A stretch of DNA of 64,000 nt from Burkholderiales bacterium (GCA_015075645.1 JABTUF010000002.1:310001-374000), one strand, 5' to 3'. Shown: positions 1 to 10,915, counted from the stretch's first letter. A program made the numbers and translations. Notes: generated by a model not told the origin, from the letters alone.

Positions 1-1334
<1,334 letters not shown>

Positions 1335-1341
1335 GCAAAGC

Positions 1342-2025
1342 ATGGCCAAGCTCACCGACCTCAAGGCGCTCCTCGACGCGAAGCGGGCGACCGAGCCGGC
1401 GCCGCAAGCGACGCAGCCGACGCCGTCGCGCCGGTCCGCCGGCGCAACCGTTGCGTCGCCCCGACGGGCCATCGCCGCGGCGAAGCATGCGGAAGGCGAC
1501 ATCGATCTCGCCGCCGCATTCGCCGACGTCGCGCGCATGAAACCCACGCGTCGCGCGCGGATCGCGCGCACGCCTCCGTCACCGGTCCCGCGGCAGCGCA
1601 TCGCCGACGAACGCGACGCGCTCGAAGCCTCGAAATACGGCGCCGAGCCCGCGCCGCACACCTGGGACATCGGCCAGGAAACCGAGAGCGGCCAGACCTG
1701 GCTTCGCGCCGGACTCGGAACCGACGTGCTCGCGAAGCTGCGGCGCGGGCAGTGGGCGGTGCAGGCGGAACTCGACCTGCACGGCCACGACTCCGACGCC
1801 GCGCACGACGCGCTGGCGGACTTCCTGGACGAGGCCCGCTCGGCCGGCATGCGCTGCGTGCGCGTCATCCACGGCAAGGGACTCACCTCGCCCAACCGCG
1901 AGCCGGTGCTGAAGGGCAAGGTGCGCCGCTGGCTCGCGCGCTGGGACGACGTCCTCGCCTACTGCGAGGCGCCGCGCCACGCCGGCGGCGGCGGTGCCGT
2001 GCTCGTGCTGCTGCGGGGACGTTGA
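1342..2025 (+). CDS. Smr-domain protein (putative nuclease or nucleic-acid binding)
   Basis: The product is 227 aa. The first ~90 residues are low-complexity, rich in A, R, P and T, and probably disordered. The C-terminal ~90 residues form an Smr domain with LDLHG at 144-148 and the glycine-rich HGKG at 177-180, which are the family's two signature motifs. Stand-alone Smr proteins of this layout are common in proteobacteria; homologues have been linked to endonuclease activity on branched DNA or to mRNA/ribosome rescue cleavage, so the exact substrate here is open. The ATG follows the heptamer element directly. The stop overlaps the region of the next gene's GTG start, suggesting co-transcription with it. 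A MutS2 fragment is unlikely because there is no ATPase part. Confidence 0.88.
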   Translation: MAKLTDLKALLDAKRATEPAPQATQPTPSRRSAGATVASPRRAIAAAKHAEGDIDLAAAFADVARMKPTRRARIARTPPSPVPRQRIADERDALEASKYGAEPAPHTWDIGQETESGQTWLRAGLGTDVLAKLRRGQWAVQAELDLHGHDSDAAHDALADFLDEARSAGMRCVRVIHGKGLTSPNREPVLKGKVRRWLARWDDVLAYCEAPRHAGGGGAVLVLLRGR

Positions 2026-2026
2026 C

Positions 2027-2560
2027 GTGCGACGGGCCGCGCTGGCGCTCGTCCTCGCCGTCGCGGCGACCTCCGCGTACGCCCTCGACGCGCTCCCCGG
2101 CGCGCGGGAGGTGACCTTCGACGGCAAGCGCCTCGTCCTCGCCGATTCGGGCCGGACGCCGGCGGAACACTGGCGCGAGTTCCTGCCCGCGGGTGAGACG
2201 TTCGCGCGCTGGACCGTGCTCGCGTCGATCCGCGAGTACCCCGGTCATGCCGATCCGAAGGCGCTCGCCGGTGAACTCGTCCGCGCGTTGAAGCGCAGCA
2301 CGCCCGATGCTCCGATGGCGCTCCTCGAACATCCGAAGTCGGGCGATGTGATCGTCGACTTCATCACCTGGCCGCCCGACCGCGCGTTCGTCGAGTTCAA
2401 CCTGTTCCGCTACGGCAAGCGGGACGGCGGCGGCGTGGTCGCGCAGCAGTATGCGCTGCGCGCGTACGGGGATCCGGGCGACTTCCTGCGCCGCCTGAAG
2501 TCCGAACGGCCGAAGCTCGTCGACGCGATGGCCAAGGCCGGTCTGGAGGCCAGGCGCTGA
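2027..2560 (+). CDS. small exported protein of unknown function
   Basis: I do not recognise the family. From the GTG at 2027 the product is 177 aa. It begins with an arginine pair and a hydrophobic stretch ending in an AYA-type signal peptidase site near residue 18, so it is probably periplasmic. The mature part is mixed alpha/beta in character, without cysteines, repeats or membrane segments; an acidic/aromatic stretch (DVIVDFITWPPDRAFVEFNLF) is its most hydrophobic region. The GTG start is chosen because it creates a proper signal peptide and lies immediately after the Smr gene's stop. It is convergent with the nitrilase gene. Confidence 0.75.
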   Translation: MRRAALALVLAVAATSAYALDALPGAREVTFDGKRLVLADSGRTPAEHWREFLPAGETFARWTVLASIREYPGHADPKALAGELVRALKRSTPDAPMALLEHPKSGDVIVDFITWPPDRAFVEFNLFRYGKRDGGGVVAQQYALRAYGDPGDFLRRLKSERPKLVDAMAKAGLEARR

Positions 2561-2607
2561 CGTCTCGCGCGGCGGGCCTGCCGCGTTCGCCCGGACCGCG
2601 ACCGCCG

Positions 2608-3417
2608 TCAGAGCACGCGATGGTCGAGCGCGGGCAGGCGCCCGCGCACCTGCGCGATGCGGGCCGGGTCGACGTCGCCGACCACGATGCCCGGCCCGTC
2701 CTCGGTACGCTCCGCGACGACCTCGCCCCAGGGATCGACGAGGAGCGAGTGCCCGTAGGTCCGCCGCCCGTTCTCGTGCACGCCGCCCTGCGCCGCCGCG
2801 AGCAGGTACGCCTGGTTCTCGACCGCGCGCGTGCGGACGAGGAGGTGCCAGTGCGCGCTGCCGGTCGTGTGCGTGAACGCGGAAGGAACGACGATCAGGT
2901 CGCATCCGGGGAGCGCCCGGTAGAGTTCGGGAAAGCGCAGGTCGTAGCAGATCGACAACGCGACGCATATCCCGGGCAGGTCGCAGGCGACCGGCGCGTG
3001 GCCGCGTTCGATCGTGCGCGTCTCGTCGTAGGCTTCCTCGCCCTGCGCGAAGCGGAACAGGTGGATCTTGTCGTAGCGCGCGAGGCGCGCGCCGTCGGGC
3101 CCGTAGACCAGGCAGGCGCTCTTCACCCGCGCCGGGTCGTCGCAGGCGAGCGGCACGCTGCCGCCGACGAGCACGATGCCGTGTTCGCGCGCGGCGTGCG
3201 CGAGGAACGCCTGCTGCGGCCCGTCGCCGTCGCGCTCGCGCGCGCGCACCTTGTCCGTCGCGCGCGCGCCGAGAATCCCGAAGTATTCGGGCAGGAGCAC
3301 CAGTTTCGCGCCGGCGTCCGCCGCGGCGGCGACGAGGTCGCGCGCCAGATCGAGGTTCCGCGCGACGTCGCCGCCGGACACGGTCTGCACCGCGGCCACG
3401 CGGATCGGGGCATTCAT
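2608..3417 (-). CDS. carbon-nitrogen hydrolase (Nit1/Nit2-like omega-amidase family)
   Basis: The product is 269 aa, a single-domain nitrilase-superfamily protein. The catalytic triad is visible: Glu44 in LLPEYF, Lys117 in YDKIHLF and Cys157 in ICYDLRFPE. Close homologues hydrolyse small amides; the Nit1 type removes deaminated glutathione and the Nit2 type is an omega-amidase. The RYDKIHLFRF and CYDLRFPELYR motifs favour this branch over true nitrilases. It overlaps the upstream yhdP gene by ATGA (3414-3417), which suggests translational coupling. This yhdP-nit pairing is recurrent in betaproteobacteria, often followed by tldD; here tldD lies 12 kb away. Confidence 0.92.
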   Translation of the reverse strand: MNAPIRVAAVQTVSGGDVARNLDLARDLVAAAADAGAKLVLLPEYFGILGARATDKVRARERDGDGPQQAFLAHAAREHGIVLVGGSVPLACDDPARVKSACLVYGPDGARLARYDKIHLFRFAQGEEAYDETRTIERGHAPVACDLPGICVALSICYDLRFPELYRALPGCDLIVVPSAFTHTTGSAHWHLLVRTRAVENQAYLLAAAQGGVHENGRRTYGHSLLVDPWGEVVAERTEDGPGIVVGDVDPARIAQVRGRLPALDHRVL

Positions 3418-6400
3418 CGCGGCGGCGGAGCGGGCGCAACCGGGACCGCTTCGGTGGACGGCGCGGTCGCCGTCTTTCCGGTCGCCTGCGCGTCGGCCGC
3501 CGCCACCGGCGCGCGCGAACCCACCTGCTGGACCACCGGATCGCTCCAGGAGCCGGTGATCCGGTAGTCGTAGCTGAAGATCTGGTCGAGCGGGTTGTTC
3601 ATCGCGTTCTGCGCGAGCAGTGCGCCCGCGCCCACCGCCGCCGCGACGAGCGGATTCGCCGCGAGCAGCAGCATCGCCGCGCCCGCCGTGCCCGCCGAGA
3701 TCGTCGCCGACAGGGCCGGCTTCACGCGGACCGCGAGGTCCTGGGTCTCCTGCGCGAGATCGACGCGGCCGCGGATGGTGACCTGCGCCGCCGGGCCGCG
3801 CATCTCGAGCGTCTCGGTCGACATCACGCCGCCCTTGATCCTGGCGTCGCCGGTGATCCGGTCGAACGAGAATCCCTCGCTGAAGACGTCGCGAAAGTCG
3901 AGCGTGATGCGGCGGGGCAGCGCCTGCAGCGACAGCACGCCGAGCAGACGCCCGATGCCCGGGTCGACCTGCAGGAACTGCCCCGCGCCGCTCTCGAGCT
4001 TGAGCGATCCGGACAGCGCCGCCGGCTCGAAGTCCGAAGGAGCGCCGGGCCATTCGAGCTGGCCGCTGAGCGTCGTCGGTGCGCCGCGAACGAGACCCGG
4101 ATAGCCGAACTTCGCGAGCATCGCGTCGGCATCGTCCGCCTGCAGCGAGACGTCCAGCCGCGTGTATTGCTCCGTGCCGATGCCGCGCCACCAGCCGTCG
4201 GCCTGGATGCGCCCGGCCACGGAGGACAGCGCGAGCTTCGAGATGCGCCAGTCGGCGCCCTGCGGCGTCGCGGCGAGTTCGAGGCGTCCGAGGTCGCGGT
4301 CGCCGGAGACGAGCGACTCGCTCACGACGTCGATCGCAGGCCACGGATTCTTCGCGTCGTCCGCGCGCGCCCGCGGGCCGGTTTCCGCGCCCTGCCATGG
4401 CGTCAGTTCGCCGGCGCCCGGCAACGACAGACGGCTGAGCCGGGCGACGAGCCGCCCATTGGGCGCCGCGGGCGTCGCGCCGTGCCAATCGGCATTGCCC
4501 GTCGCCTCGCGCGACTTGATCTGGACGCGCCAGTCGTCGCCGACCGCGCGCATCGAAGCCTTGACCTCGTTGAACTTGCGCCCGAACGCGCCCAGCACGC
4601 CGACGTCGAGATCGACGCCCATCACCGAGGGCATCGACGACGCCGCTTCCGCGCCACCCCGCTCCATCACCTGCGATCGCAGTGCGAGCCAGTCGGCGAG
4701 GTTCAGCGCCGGCACGTCGCCCCGAACCCAGACACCCGTGCGACCGGCGTCGCCCGGCTGCAACGCCGCGCGGCCGAGCAGCACCATGACACGTTCGGTC
4801 GCGAGCTTGCCGCCGGCGAGCCGGCGCTTGACGACGACCTGCCCCGCGCCCGCGAGTTCGGCGCGCAGCGTGTCGCCGCCGCCCTGCGCATCGGGGATCC
4901 GCTCGACGCGCAACGCCGCAGGCGCTGCCGCGGTCTTGCCGACCGGCGAAGGCAGGTCGATCTCGACGCCGCGCAGCGTCGAATCGAGCTTCCATTGCGG
5001 TTGCCCGGCGCGATCCTCGAGCGCGAACGTCCAGTCCGCCGTGCCCGACAGGCGCGCGCCGAACCCTGCGGGGAGTTCGCCGCGCACGGCGGAGATGCTG
5101 GCGTTGCCCCGCGCCGTCATCCGCACCCCGTCATCGCCGGTCGACATCGAGAACTCGAGCGGCCCACCGAACGCCTTCGCGGTCGCGCCGGTCGTGCTGA
5201 CGCTCCGCTCGGTGACGACGAAACGGGCGTTCATTTCTGCGAGCGGAGGCACGCCCGGCAGCGCGAACGCGTTGTTCTCGACTTCGAAGTCCCCGGCCAC
5301 CTTCGTGGTTCCCTCCTCGCCGAGCGGAAGGTCGAAGCGCAGCTTGAGCCGCGCGCTTCCGGTGGCCTCCGCGCCGTCGAGCGCGTGGTGGGTCCATCCG
5401 GCGATCGGACTTTGCGCGACGAACGCGAGGAACTCCGCCGTCGGCCCGGTCACGGTGCCGTCGACGGTGACGATCGGCGTGTCCGCGGCGAGATCGGCGA
5501 TCGTCACCCGCGTGGGCCCGACGTCGGCGCCGAGAATTCGGGCGCGCCGCGCCGCAAGCGTGAGCGCACTGCCGTCGATCCGCAGTTCGGCGTCGACCTC
5601 CCGGACGGCGGGCCAGCCCGCGGCGTAGGTGAGGCCACCGCCGCGCACGTTCGTCGTGACCGTGAATCGTCCCTGCTTCGGATCGCGGAACGGAAAGTTC
5701 GCGAGATCACCCTGCACGGCGAGCTTCGCGCCGTCGAGGGTGCCCGCGGTGAGCGCGGAGCCGAGCCACCCGCGCAGGCCGTCGCTCGTGGCGAGCGGAA
5801 GATAGCGCACGATCGCGCGCTGGTCGATCCGGCTCAACTGGACCTTGAGATCGACGACGCCAGGTCCCGAACCTGCCGCACGCCAGGTTCCGGTCGCGGT
5901 GCCGGCGGCATCCGGATTGGCGAAGGCGAGCGATTCCAACTCGACGCTGTCGAACGCGCCGCGCCAGCGCAACACGCCGTTCAGCGTGTCGAAGGAAATC
6001 GGCGCCGCGAACGTCCGCGGCAGCGCGAACGCGGTCCGGCGGCTCGCGATCCGCACGCTGCCGCCGCGCTCGTCGGCCTGCAGCCGCGCGGACAGGCCGG
6101 TGACGCCCGGCACGCCGCCCGACGGCGCGATGCCGAGTTCGACCGCCTCGGCCTCGGCGGCGAACGTCTTCGGCGCCTCGGAGGAGCCCTCCCAGCGGTA
6201 CCGCATGTCGCGCAACGTGCCGCGCGGCGCGAATCGGGCGAGTTCCGTGCGCCACGACGCGGGCATCGGCAGACTCGCCGCGATCGCCGCGAGGGGGGCG
6301 AGGTCGAGCCGGTCGGCGCTGGCGCGGCCGCTCCGGTACTCCCCGTTCTCCGCGACCGACGCCTCGAACGTGAAGTCGATCGGCGTCACGACGGCGCCCT

Positions 6401-7427
6401 CGCGGGCGACGAGCGACAAGCCTTCGGTGGACATCCGGCGGGTCGCGCCGTCGGCGCGCCAGGCGACGCGGCCGCCGATGCGCTCCAGTTCGAGGGGCGG
6501 CAGGCCCTTCTCGAGCACCGCGTGCACGTCCTCGAGTTCGACGTCGGCGGTCAGTTCGCGCATCCGTCCTGCGGCGGCGTCGATCCAGATCCGCACGGCG
6601 CCGCGGCCTTCCTCGACGGGCACCGGCCAGGGAATCCACCCGCCCAGCGCGGCGAGGTCCGCGTAGTCGAGCTTGAGGTAGAACCGCGCGTCGATCTTCC
6701 CCCAGTCCATCGTCGTCGCGTTCACGAGGTCGGCGCGGAAGTCGACGGGGGCGGCGAGTTCGGCAGGGGGCCGGCCGGTGAGCCCGATGCGGTGATGCGA
6801 GGACCCGAGCGGATGCTCGAGCTGGAAATCGACGTCCTCGAGGACGAGCTGCGGTCGGCCGCGCGCTTCGTCGTTCCAGACGAGGAGCGCGTCGTGGATC
6901 GAGATCTCGCGCTGCTTCAGCAGCCACTCGGCGAAGCGCCCGCCGCTCGCGGCGTCCGACGGGTCGAATTCGACGCCGGCCACGCGGAACCGCCCGCCCG
7001 GGAGCCGGGTGATCACGAGTTCCGGCCGCTCGATCGCGAAGTGCTTGAGCCGCGGCTCGAACGTCGCGATCGACAGCCACGAGATGGTCGCCGACACGCT
7101 CGGCAGGAACAGATCCGGGCGCTCGTCGCCACCCCCTTGCGTCGCCCGGACGCGAAGTCCCCCGATGTCCACCGTGGGGTTCCAGCCGTCCCAGCCGGTC
7201 GTGATGCGCTCGATCGTCACCGGCGCCCCCAGCATCTGCGAGAGCCGGTCGGCGATCTGCGGCCCGTAGTTCTCGACGTGCGGCAGCAGCACGTAGCGCA
7301 CGACGAGGAGCGCGGCGCAGGCGAGCGCTACGAGGATCGCGAACGCGGTTCCGGCGAACGCGACGAGGCTCCAGAAGCGCGAACGGCGCGCGATGGACTC
7401 GCCGGCGGGAGCGGGAGCGGCAGGCAT
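3414..7427 (-). CDS. yhdP: YhdP family / AsmA-like envelope lipid transport protein
   Basis: The product is 1337 aa, close to the usual ~1250-1400 aa. An N-terminal transmembrane segment (about residues 20-45) is followed by a long periplasmic region of repeated amphipathic beta strands typical of the AsmA/TamB/YhdP bridge-like lipid transporters (DUF3971 plus AsmA_2 C-terminal domain). In E. coli, YhdP carries phospholipid from inner to outer membrane. The C-terminal part shows the conserved GVMSTETLEMRGPAAQV and VKPALSATIS regions. The ATG at 7427 is chosen over an upstream in-frame codon because it places the transmembrane helix close to the N-terminus. A TAGAAT (-10-like) lies at 7453-7448. 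It is divergent from glnE and coupled to the nitrilase-like gene. Confidence 0.93.
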   Translation of the reverse strand: MPAAPAPAGESIARRSRFWSLVAFAGTAFAILVALACAALLVVRYVLLPHVENYGPQIADRLSQMLGAPVTIERITTGWDGWNPTVDIGGLRVRATQGGGDERPDLFLPSVSATISWLSIATFEPRLKHFAIERPELVITRLPGGRFRVAGVEFDPSDAASGGRFAEWLLKQREISIHDALLVWNDEARGRPQLVLEDVDFQLEHPLGSSHHRIGLTGRPPAELAAPVDFRADLVNATTMDWGKIDARFYLKLDYADLAALGGWIPWPVPVEEGRGAVRIWIDAAAGRMRELTADVELEDVHAVLEKGLPPLELERIGGRVAWRADGATRRMSTEGLSLVAREGAVVTPIDFTFEASVAENGEYRSGRASADRLDLAPLAAIAASLPMPASWRTELARFAPRGTLRDMRYRWEGSSEAPKTFAAEAEAVELGIAPSGGVPGVTGLSARLQADERGGSVRIASRRTAFALPRTFAAPISFDTLNGVLRWRGAFDSVELESLAFANPDAAGTATGTWRAAGSGPGVVDLKVQLSRIDQRAIVRYLPLATSDGLRGWLGSALTAGTLDGAKLAVQGDLANFPFRDPKQGRFTVTTNVRGGGLTYAAGWPAVREVDAELRIDGSALTLAARRARILGADVGPTRVTIADLAADTPIVTVDGTVTGPTAEFLAFVAQSPIAGWTHHALDGAEATGSARLKLRFDLPLGEEGTTKVAGDFEVENNAFALPGVPPLAEMNARFVVTERSVSTTGATAKAFGGPLEFSMSTGDDGVRMTARGNASISAVRGELPAGFGARLSGTADWTFALEDRAGQPQWKLDSTLRGVEIDLPSPVGKTAAAPAALRVERIPDAQGGGDTLRAELAGAGQVVVKRRLAGGKLATERVMVLLGRAALQPGDAGRTGVWVRGDVPALNLADWLALRSQVMERGGAEAASSMPSVMGVDLDVGVLGAFGRKFNEVKASMRAVGDDWRVQIKSREATGNADWHGATPAAPNGRLVARLSRLSLPGAGELTPWQGAETGPRARADDAKNPWPAIDVVSESLVSGDRDLGRLELAATPQGADWRISKLALSSVAGRIQADGWWRGIGTEQYTRLDVSLQADDADAMLAKFGYPGLVRGAPTTLSGQLEWPGAPSDFEPAALSGSLKLESGAGQFLQVDPGIGRLLGVLSLQALPRRITLDFRDVFSEGFSFDRITGDARIKGGVMSTETLEMRGPAAQVTIRGRVDLAQETQDLAVRVKPALSATISAGTAGAAMLLLAANPLVAAAVGAGALLAQNAMNNPLDQIFSYDYRITGSWSDPVVQQVGSRAPVAAADAQATGKTATAPSTEAVPVAPAPPPR

Positions 7428-7447
7428 AATGGGTGGAACCGTTCCGC

Positions 7448-7479
7448 ATTCTATCGGATCGACCCGGGGCAACCGGGTC
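7448..7479. promoter_or_regulatory. yhdP/glnE divergent region: minus-strand -10 and small hairpin
   Basis: TAGAAT on the minus strand (7453-7448) is a plausible yhdP -10 element, about 20 bp before its ATG. Next to it, GACCCGG-N5-CCGGGTC (7461-7479) is a perfect 7-bp inverted repeat ending 15 bp before the glnE ATG. It could be a hairpin in the glnE leader or a protein site. No glnE -10 is evident. Confidence 0.3.
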
Positions 7480-7494
7480 GTGCACCCTCGTCGC

Positions 7495-10233
7495 ATGCAA
7501 CTCGAAGACGCGCTCGCCTACAGCCACTACGCCCGCCGCCTCACCGAGGCGAACCCGGCGCTCGGTGACGAACTTCGCGCGAGCCTCGAAGCGCCGTTCG
7601 ACTGGCACCATGCGCAGGCCGCGATCGGCGCGGTCGTGGCCGGCGACAGCGCCGCCGGCGCGATCGGCCCGGCGCTCCGCGCCCTGCGCGCACGCGTCTT
7701 CCTGCACACGCTCGCGCGCGACCTGACCGGCCGCGCGGACCTCCCCGAGGTGTGCCGCGCGATCACCACGCTCGCCGAGGTCGCGGTCGACGCGGCGGCC
7801 TCGGTCGCCCGGCGCGACCTGGTCCTCCGCCACGGGGAGCCGATCGGCGAGGAATCCGGCGCGCCGCAGCCCCTCGTCGTCGTCGGCATGGGGAAGCTCG
7901 GCGGCGGCGAACTGAACGTGAGTTCCGACATCGACCTCGTGTTCCTCTACCCGGAGGAGGGCGAGACGAACGGCGCGCGAGCGATCGCGAACCGCGAGTT
8001 CTTCGAGCGCCTCGGCCGGCGGCTGAACACCACGCTCGCCGACCTGACGGAGGACGGGTTCGTGTTTCGCGTCGACATGCGGCTTCGCCCCTACGGCGAG
8101 GCCGGTCCGCTCGCGCTGCCGTTCTCCGGACTGGAGACCTATCTCGTCACGCAGGGCCGCGCATGGGAGCGCTACGCATGGCTCAAGGCGCGCGCGCTCA
8201 CCGGCGTGCCGCAGGGTGAACTCGACGCGATCGTCGCGCCGTTCGTGTTCCGCAAGTATCTCGACTACGACGCCTACGACGGCCTGCGCGACGTCCACCG
8301 GCAGATCCGCGAACAGGCCGCGCGGCGGGACGCCGAGGACGACGTGAAGCTCGGGCCCGGCGGCATCCGCGAGATCGAGTTCACCGTGCAGGCGCAGCAG
8401 ATCGTGCGCGGCGGGCGCGAGCCGGCGCTCCGCGTGCGCAACACGCGCGAGGCGCTGCGGGCCCTGCGCGAGCGAGACTACCTGCCGGAGTCCGCGGCCC
8501 GCGCGCTCGACCGGGCCTACGTGTTCCTGCGCGAGACCGAGCACCGCCTGCAGTACCGCGACGACGCGCAGACGCAGGCGCTGCCCGCCGACGCGGGCGA
8601 ATGGGCCGCGCTCGCGCGCTCGATGCGCTTTCCCGACGAACGCGCGTTTCGCGCGGCGCTCGACGCGCATCGCCGCGAGGCCGGGCTCAAGTTCGCGTCG
8701 GTGTTCGGCGACGGCGCCGAGCGCGCGCCGCAGGCGGGCGACGCGACCTTCGCGGGGCTCTGGTCATCGCCCGCGGCCGACGAGGCGTCGATCGCCGCGC
8801 TCGCGAAGGCCGGATTCGACGATCCCGCGGAACTGCTGGCGCTGCTCGCGCGCTCGCGCGCCGGAGCGCGCTACGCAGCCCTGCCCGCGGTGTCGCGCCA
8901 GCGCTACGACGTGCTGGTCCCGCAGATGCTCGCCGTCGCGTCCGCGCATCCGGGGCCGTCGGGCGCGCAAGCCGTGTTCCTGCGGCTCCATGCGCTCCTC
9001 GACGCGGTCGCGCGGCGCAGCGCCTACCTCGCGCTCATCATCGAGCATCCGCCGATCCTGCCGCGCCTCGCGACGCTGATGGGCGCCTCGTCGTGGGCCG
9101 CCGACTACCTGACGCGCCGGCCGCTGCTGCTGGACGAACTGCTCGATGCGCGCGCGCTCGCCGCCGAGCCCGACCACGCGGCCTGGCGCGTCGAACTCGC
9201 GCGCATGCTCGCCGACGTGGCCGGCGACCAGGAGCGCGAGATGGATGCGCTGCGCCACTTCCAGCATGCGCAGGCGTTCCGGCTGCTCGCGCAGGACCTC
9301 GCCGGGACGCTCACCGTCGAGCGGCTGGCCGACCACCTCTCCGCGCTCGCCGACGTGATCCTCGACGCGGCGCTCTCGACCTGCTGGGCCCACCTCGCCG
9401 GCCGCGACGCGAAACCGCCCGCCTTCGCCATCGCGGCGTACGGCAAGCTGGGCGGCAAGGAGATGGGTTACGCCTCCGATCTCGACCTCGTGTTCATCTA
9501 CGATACGGCCGGCGACGACCCCGATCCGGACGCGACGCTCGCGCGCTACACGCGCCTCGCCCAGCGGCTCAACACCTGGCTCACCGCGACCACCTCGGCC
9601 GGCCAGTTGTACGACACCGACCTCCGGCTGCGTCCGGACGGCGCGAAGGGGCTGATCGCGACCTCGCTCTCGTCGTTCAAGCGCTACCAGCGCGAACACG
9701 CGTGGACCTGGGAGCACCAGGCGCTCACCCGCGCGCGTCACTGCGCGGGCGACGCCGCGATCGGCGCGGCGTTCGAGGCCGACCGCATCGCGCTGCTCTG
9801 CCTGCCGCGCGACCGGGCGAAGCTCGCGGGCGAAGTGGTCGAGATGCGCCGGCGCATGCACGCCGGCCACCCGAATCCGACCCGGCATTTCGACCTCAAG
9901 CACGACATGGGCGGCATGGTCGACATCGAGTTCACCGTCCAGTACCTGGTGCTCGCGTTCGCGCACGACCACGTGACGCTCACCGGCAACCTCGGCAACA
10001 TCGCGCTCTTGCGGATGGCCGGCGAACTCGGCCTCGTTCCCGCCGAACTCGCTTCGCGCGTCGCCGACGCCTACCGCGAGTATCGCCGGGTGCAGCACGC
10101 GGTGCGGCTGACCGGCGCTCCCTCGGCTCGCGTCGATCCCGCGGCGCACGCGGCACGCCGCGCCGACGTGGTCGCGCTGTGGATGGCCGTCTTCGGCGCG
10201 CCCTGGCAGGCCCCGCCGGCCGAACGTTCCTGA
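7495..10233 (+). CDS. glnE: bifunctional glutamine synthetase adenylyltransferase/adenylyl-removing enzyme
   Basis: The product is 912 aa; E. coli GlnE is 946. GlnE adds AMP to glutamine synthetase when nitrogen is plentiful and removes it when nitrogen is scarce, responding to P-II and glutamine. Two nucleotidyltransferase domains are clear: the N-terminal adenylyl-removing half with GKLGGGELNVSSDIDLVF (DxD near residue 146) and the C-terminal adenylylating half with YGKLGGKEMGYASDLDLVF (near residue 661), each followed by its helical GlnD/GlnE signature (GPGGIREIEFTVQ and DMGGMVDIEFTVQ). The ATG at 7495 precedes MQLEDALAYSHYARR; an upstream extension would overlap the yhdP start. Its regulator P-II is encoded at 24550-24888. 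Confidence 0.97.
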   Translation: MQLEDALAYSHYARRLTEANPALGDELRASLEAPFDWHHAQAAIGAVVAGDSAAGAIGPALRALRARVFLHTLARDLTGRADLPEVCRAITTLAEVAVDAAASVARRDLVLRHGEPIGEESGAPQPLVVVGMGKLGGGELNVSSDIDLVFLYPEEGETNGARAIANREFFERLGRRLNTTLADLTEDGFVFRVDMRLRPYGEAGPLALPFSGLETYLVTQGRAWERYAWLKARALTGVPQGELDAIVAPFVFRKYLDYDAYDGLRDVHRQIREQAARRDAEDDVKLGPGGIREIEFTVQAQQIVRGGREPALRVRNTREALRALRERDYLPESAARALDRAYVFLRETEHRLQYRDDAQTQALPADAGEWAALARSMRFPDERAFRAALDAHRREAGLKFASVFGDGAERAPQAGDATFAGLWSSPAADEASIAALAKAGFDDPAELLALLARSRAGARYAALPAVSRQRYDVLVPQMLAVASAHPGPSGAQAVFLRLHALLDAVARRSAYLALIIEHPPILPRLATLMGASSWAADYLTRRPLLLDELLDARALAAEPDHAAWRVELARMLADVAGDQEREMDALRHFQHAQAFRLLAQDLAGTLTVERLADHLSALADVILDAALSTCWAHLAGRDAKPPAFAIAAYGKLGGKEMGYASDLDLVFIYDTAGDDPDPDATLARYTRLAQRLNTWLTATTSAGQLYDTDLRLRPDGAKGLIATSLSSFKRYQREHAWTWEHQALTRARHCAGDAAIGAAFEADRIALLCLPRDRAKLAGEVVEMRRRMHAGHPNPTRHFDLKHDMGGMVDIEFTVQYLVLAFAHDHVTLTGNLGNIALLRMAGELGLVPAELASRVADAYREYRRVQHAVRLTGAPSARVDPAAHAARRADVVALWMAVFGAPWQAPPAERS

Positions 10234-10251
10234 CGGCCTCGTCGCCCGGGT

Positions 10252-10773
10252 TCAGCGCGCGATCGCGGCGGACCGGCGGCGGTCGCGCGATCGGCGTGCA
10301 GAGCGCGCGCCCGGCTCGGCCGCGAGTTCGCGTCCGGAGCGCTCGAGTTCCTCGCGGGCGAGGCAGTGCATCACCGCCCGCCAGGCGGCCTCGTCGCGCG
10401 GCCCCGTCCGGCCGAACACCGCGGAGAACATCCTCCGCTGCAGCGTCGAGAGCCGCCGCTCGAGCGCCCTCCCGGCGGCCGTCAGCGCGAGCCGGCGCAC
10501 GCGCGCGTCGTCCGGATCGGCGAGCCAGGCGATCAGGTCCTGCCGCTTCAGATCCCGCAACGGGCCGGCGAGCGACTGCTTCGACACCGCGAGCGTGCGG
10601 CGCAACTCGCCCACGGTCGGACGCTTCAGGCGCGCCACGAAGAAGAGGACGCGGTGGTGGGTCCGCGCGAGCGCGCGCTCGGCGAGCAGCCGGTCGGCCT
10701 CGCCCACGAAGCCGCGGTAGGCGAAGTACATGAGCTCGATCGCGGCGTCGAGCGCTGCCTCGCGCGCGCTCAC
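10252..10773 (-). CDS. MarR-family transcriptional regulator
   Basis: The product is 173 aa. A winged helix-turn-helix of MarR type spans about residues 35-115 (THHRVLFFVARLKRPTVGEL, SKQSLAGPLRDLKRQDLI, then the wing DPDDARVRRLALT). The C-terminus ends in an arginine-rich tail. MarR proteins are dimers that usually repress their own gene and a divergent neighbour. Here the divergent gene is ilvE, and a perfect 11-bp inverted repeat lies between them at 10811-10839. A ligand cannot be predicted. It is convergent with glnE, whose stop is 18 bp away. Confidence 0.92.
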   Translation of the reverse strand: MSAREAALDAAIELMYFAYRGFVGEADRLLAERALARTHHRVLFFVARLKRPTVGELRRTLAVSKQSLAGPLRDLKRQDLIAWLADPDDARVRRLALTAAGRALERRLSTLQRRMFSAVFGRTGPRDEAAWRAVMHCLAREELERSGRELAAEPGARSARRSRDRRRSAAIAR

Positions 10774-10810
10774 CGTGCCCCCCGTCTTGACCCGCGGTCG
10801 GGGAGCGACG

Positions 10811-10839
10811 AAAATAGGTCAACCTGCATGACCTATTTT
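10811..10839. promoter_or_regulatory. candidate MarR operator (11-bp perfect inverted repeat)
   Basis: AAAATAGGTCA (10811-10821), a 7-bp spacer, then TGACCTATTTT (10829-10839) form a perfect palindrome in the divergent marR-ilvE region. Size and symmetry suit a dimeric winged-helix regulator, and the AT-rich arms stand out in this genome. It lies 38 bp before the MarR start codon and 77 bp before ilvE. Each arm end reads TATTTT and could double as a -10, consistent with autorepression. Confidence 0.7.
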
Positions 10840-10915
10840 GCCCGGGATCGGGCGCCGGAGGCAAGCCGGCGGCGGGAAGGTAGAATCCCGGGCGACACGA
10901 GAAGGAGCGCAAGCG

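Noticed and set aside
4167..7568. Very long open frame on the plus strand opposite yhdP
   Set aside because: High GC leaves long stop-free antisense frames. The translation is arginine/glycine-rich without domains, while the minus-strand frame is a clear YhdP.
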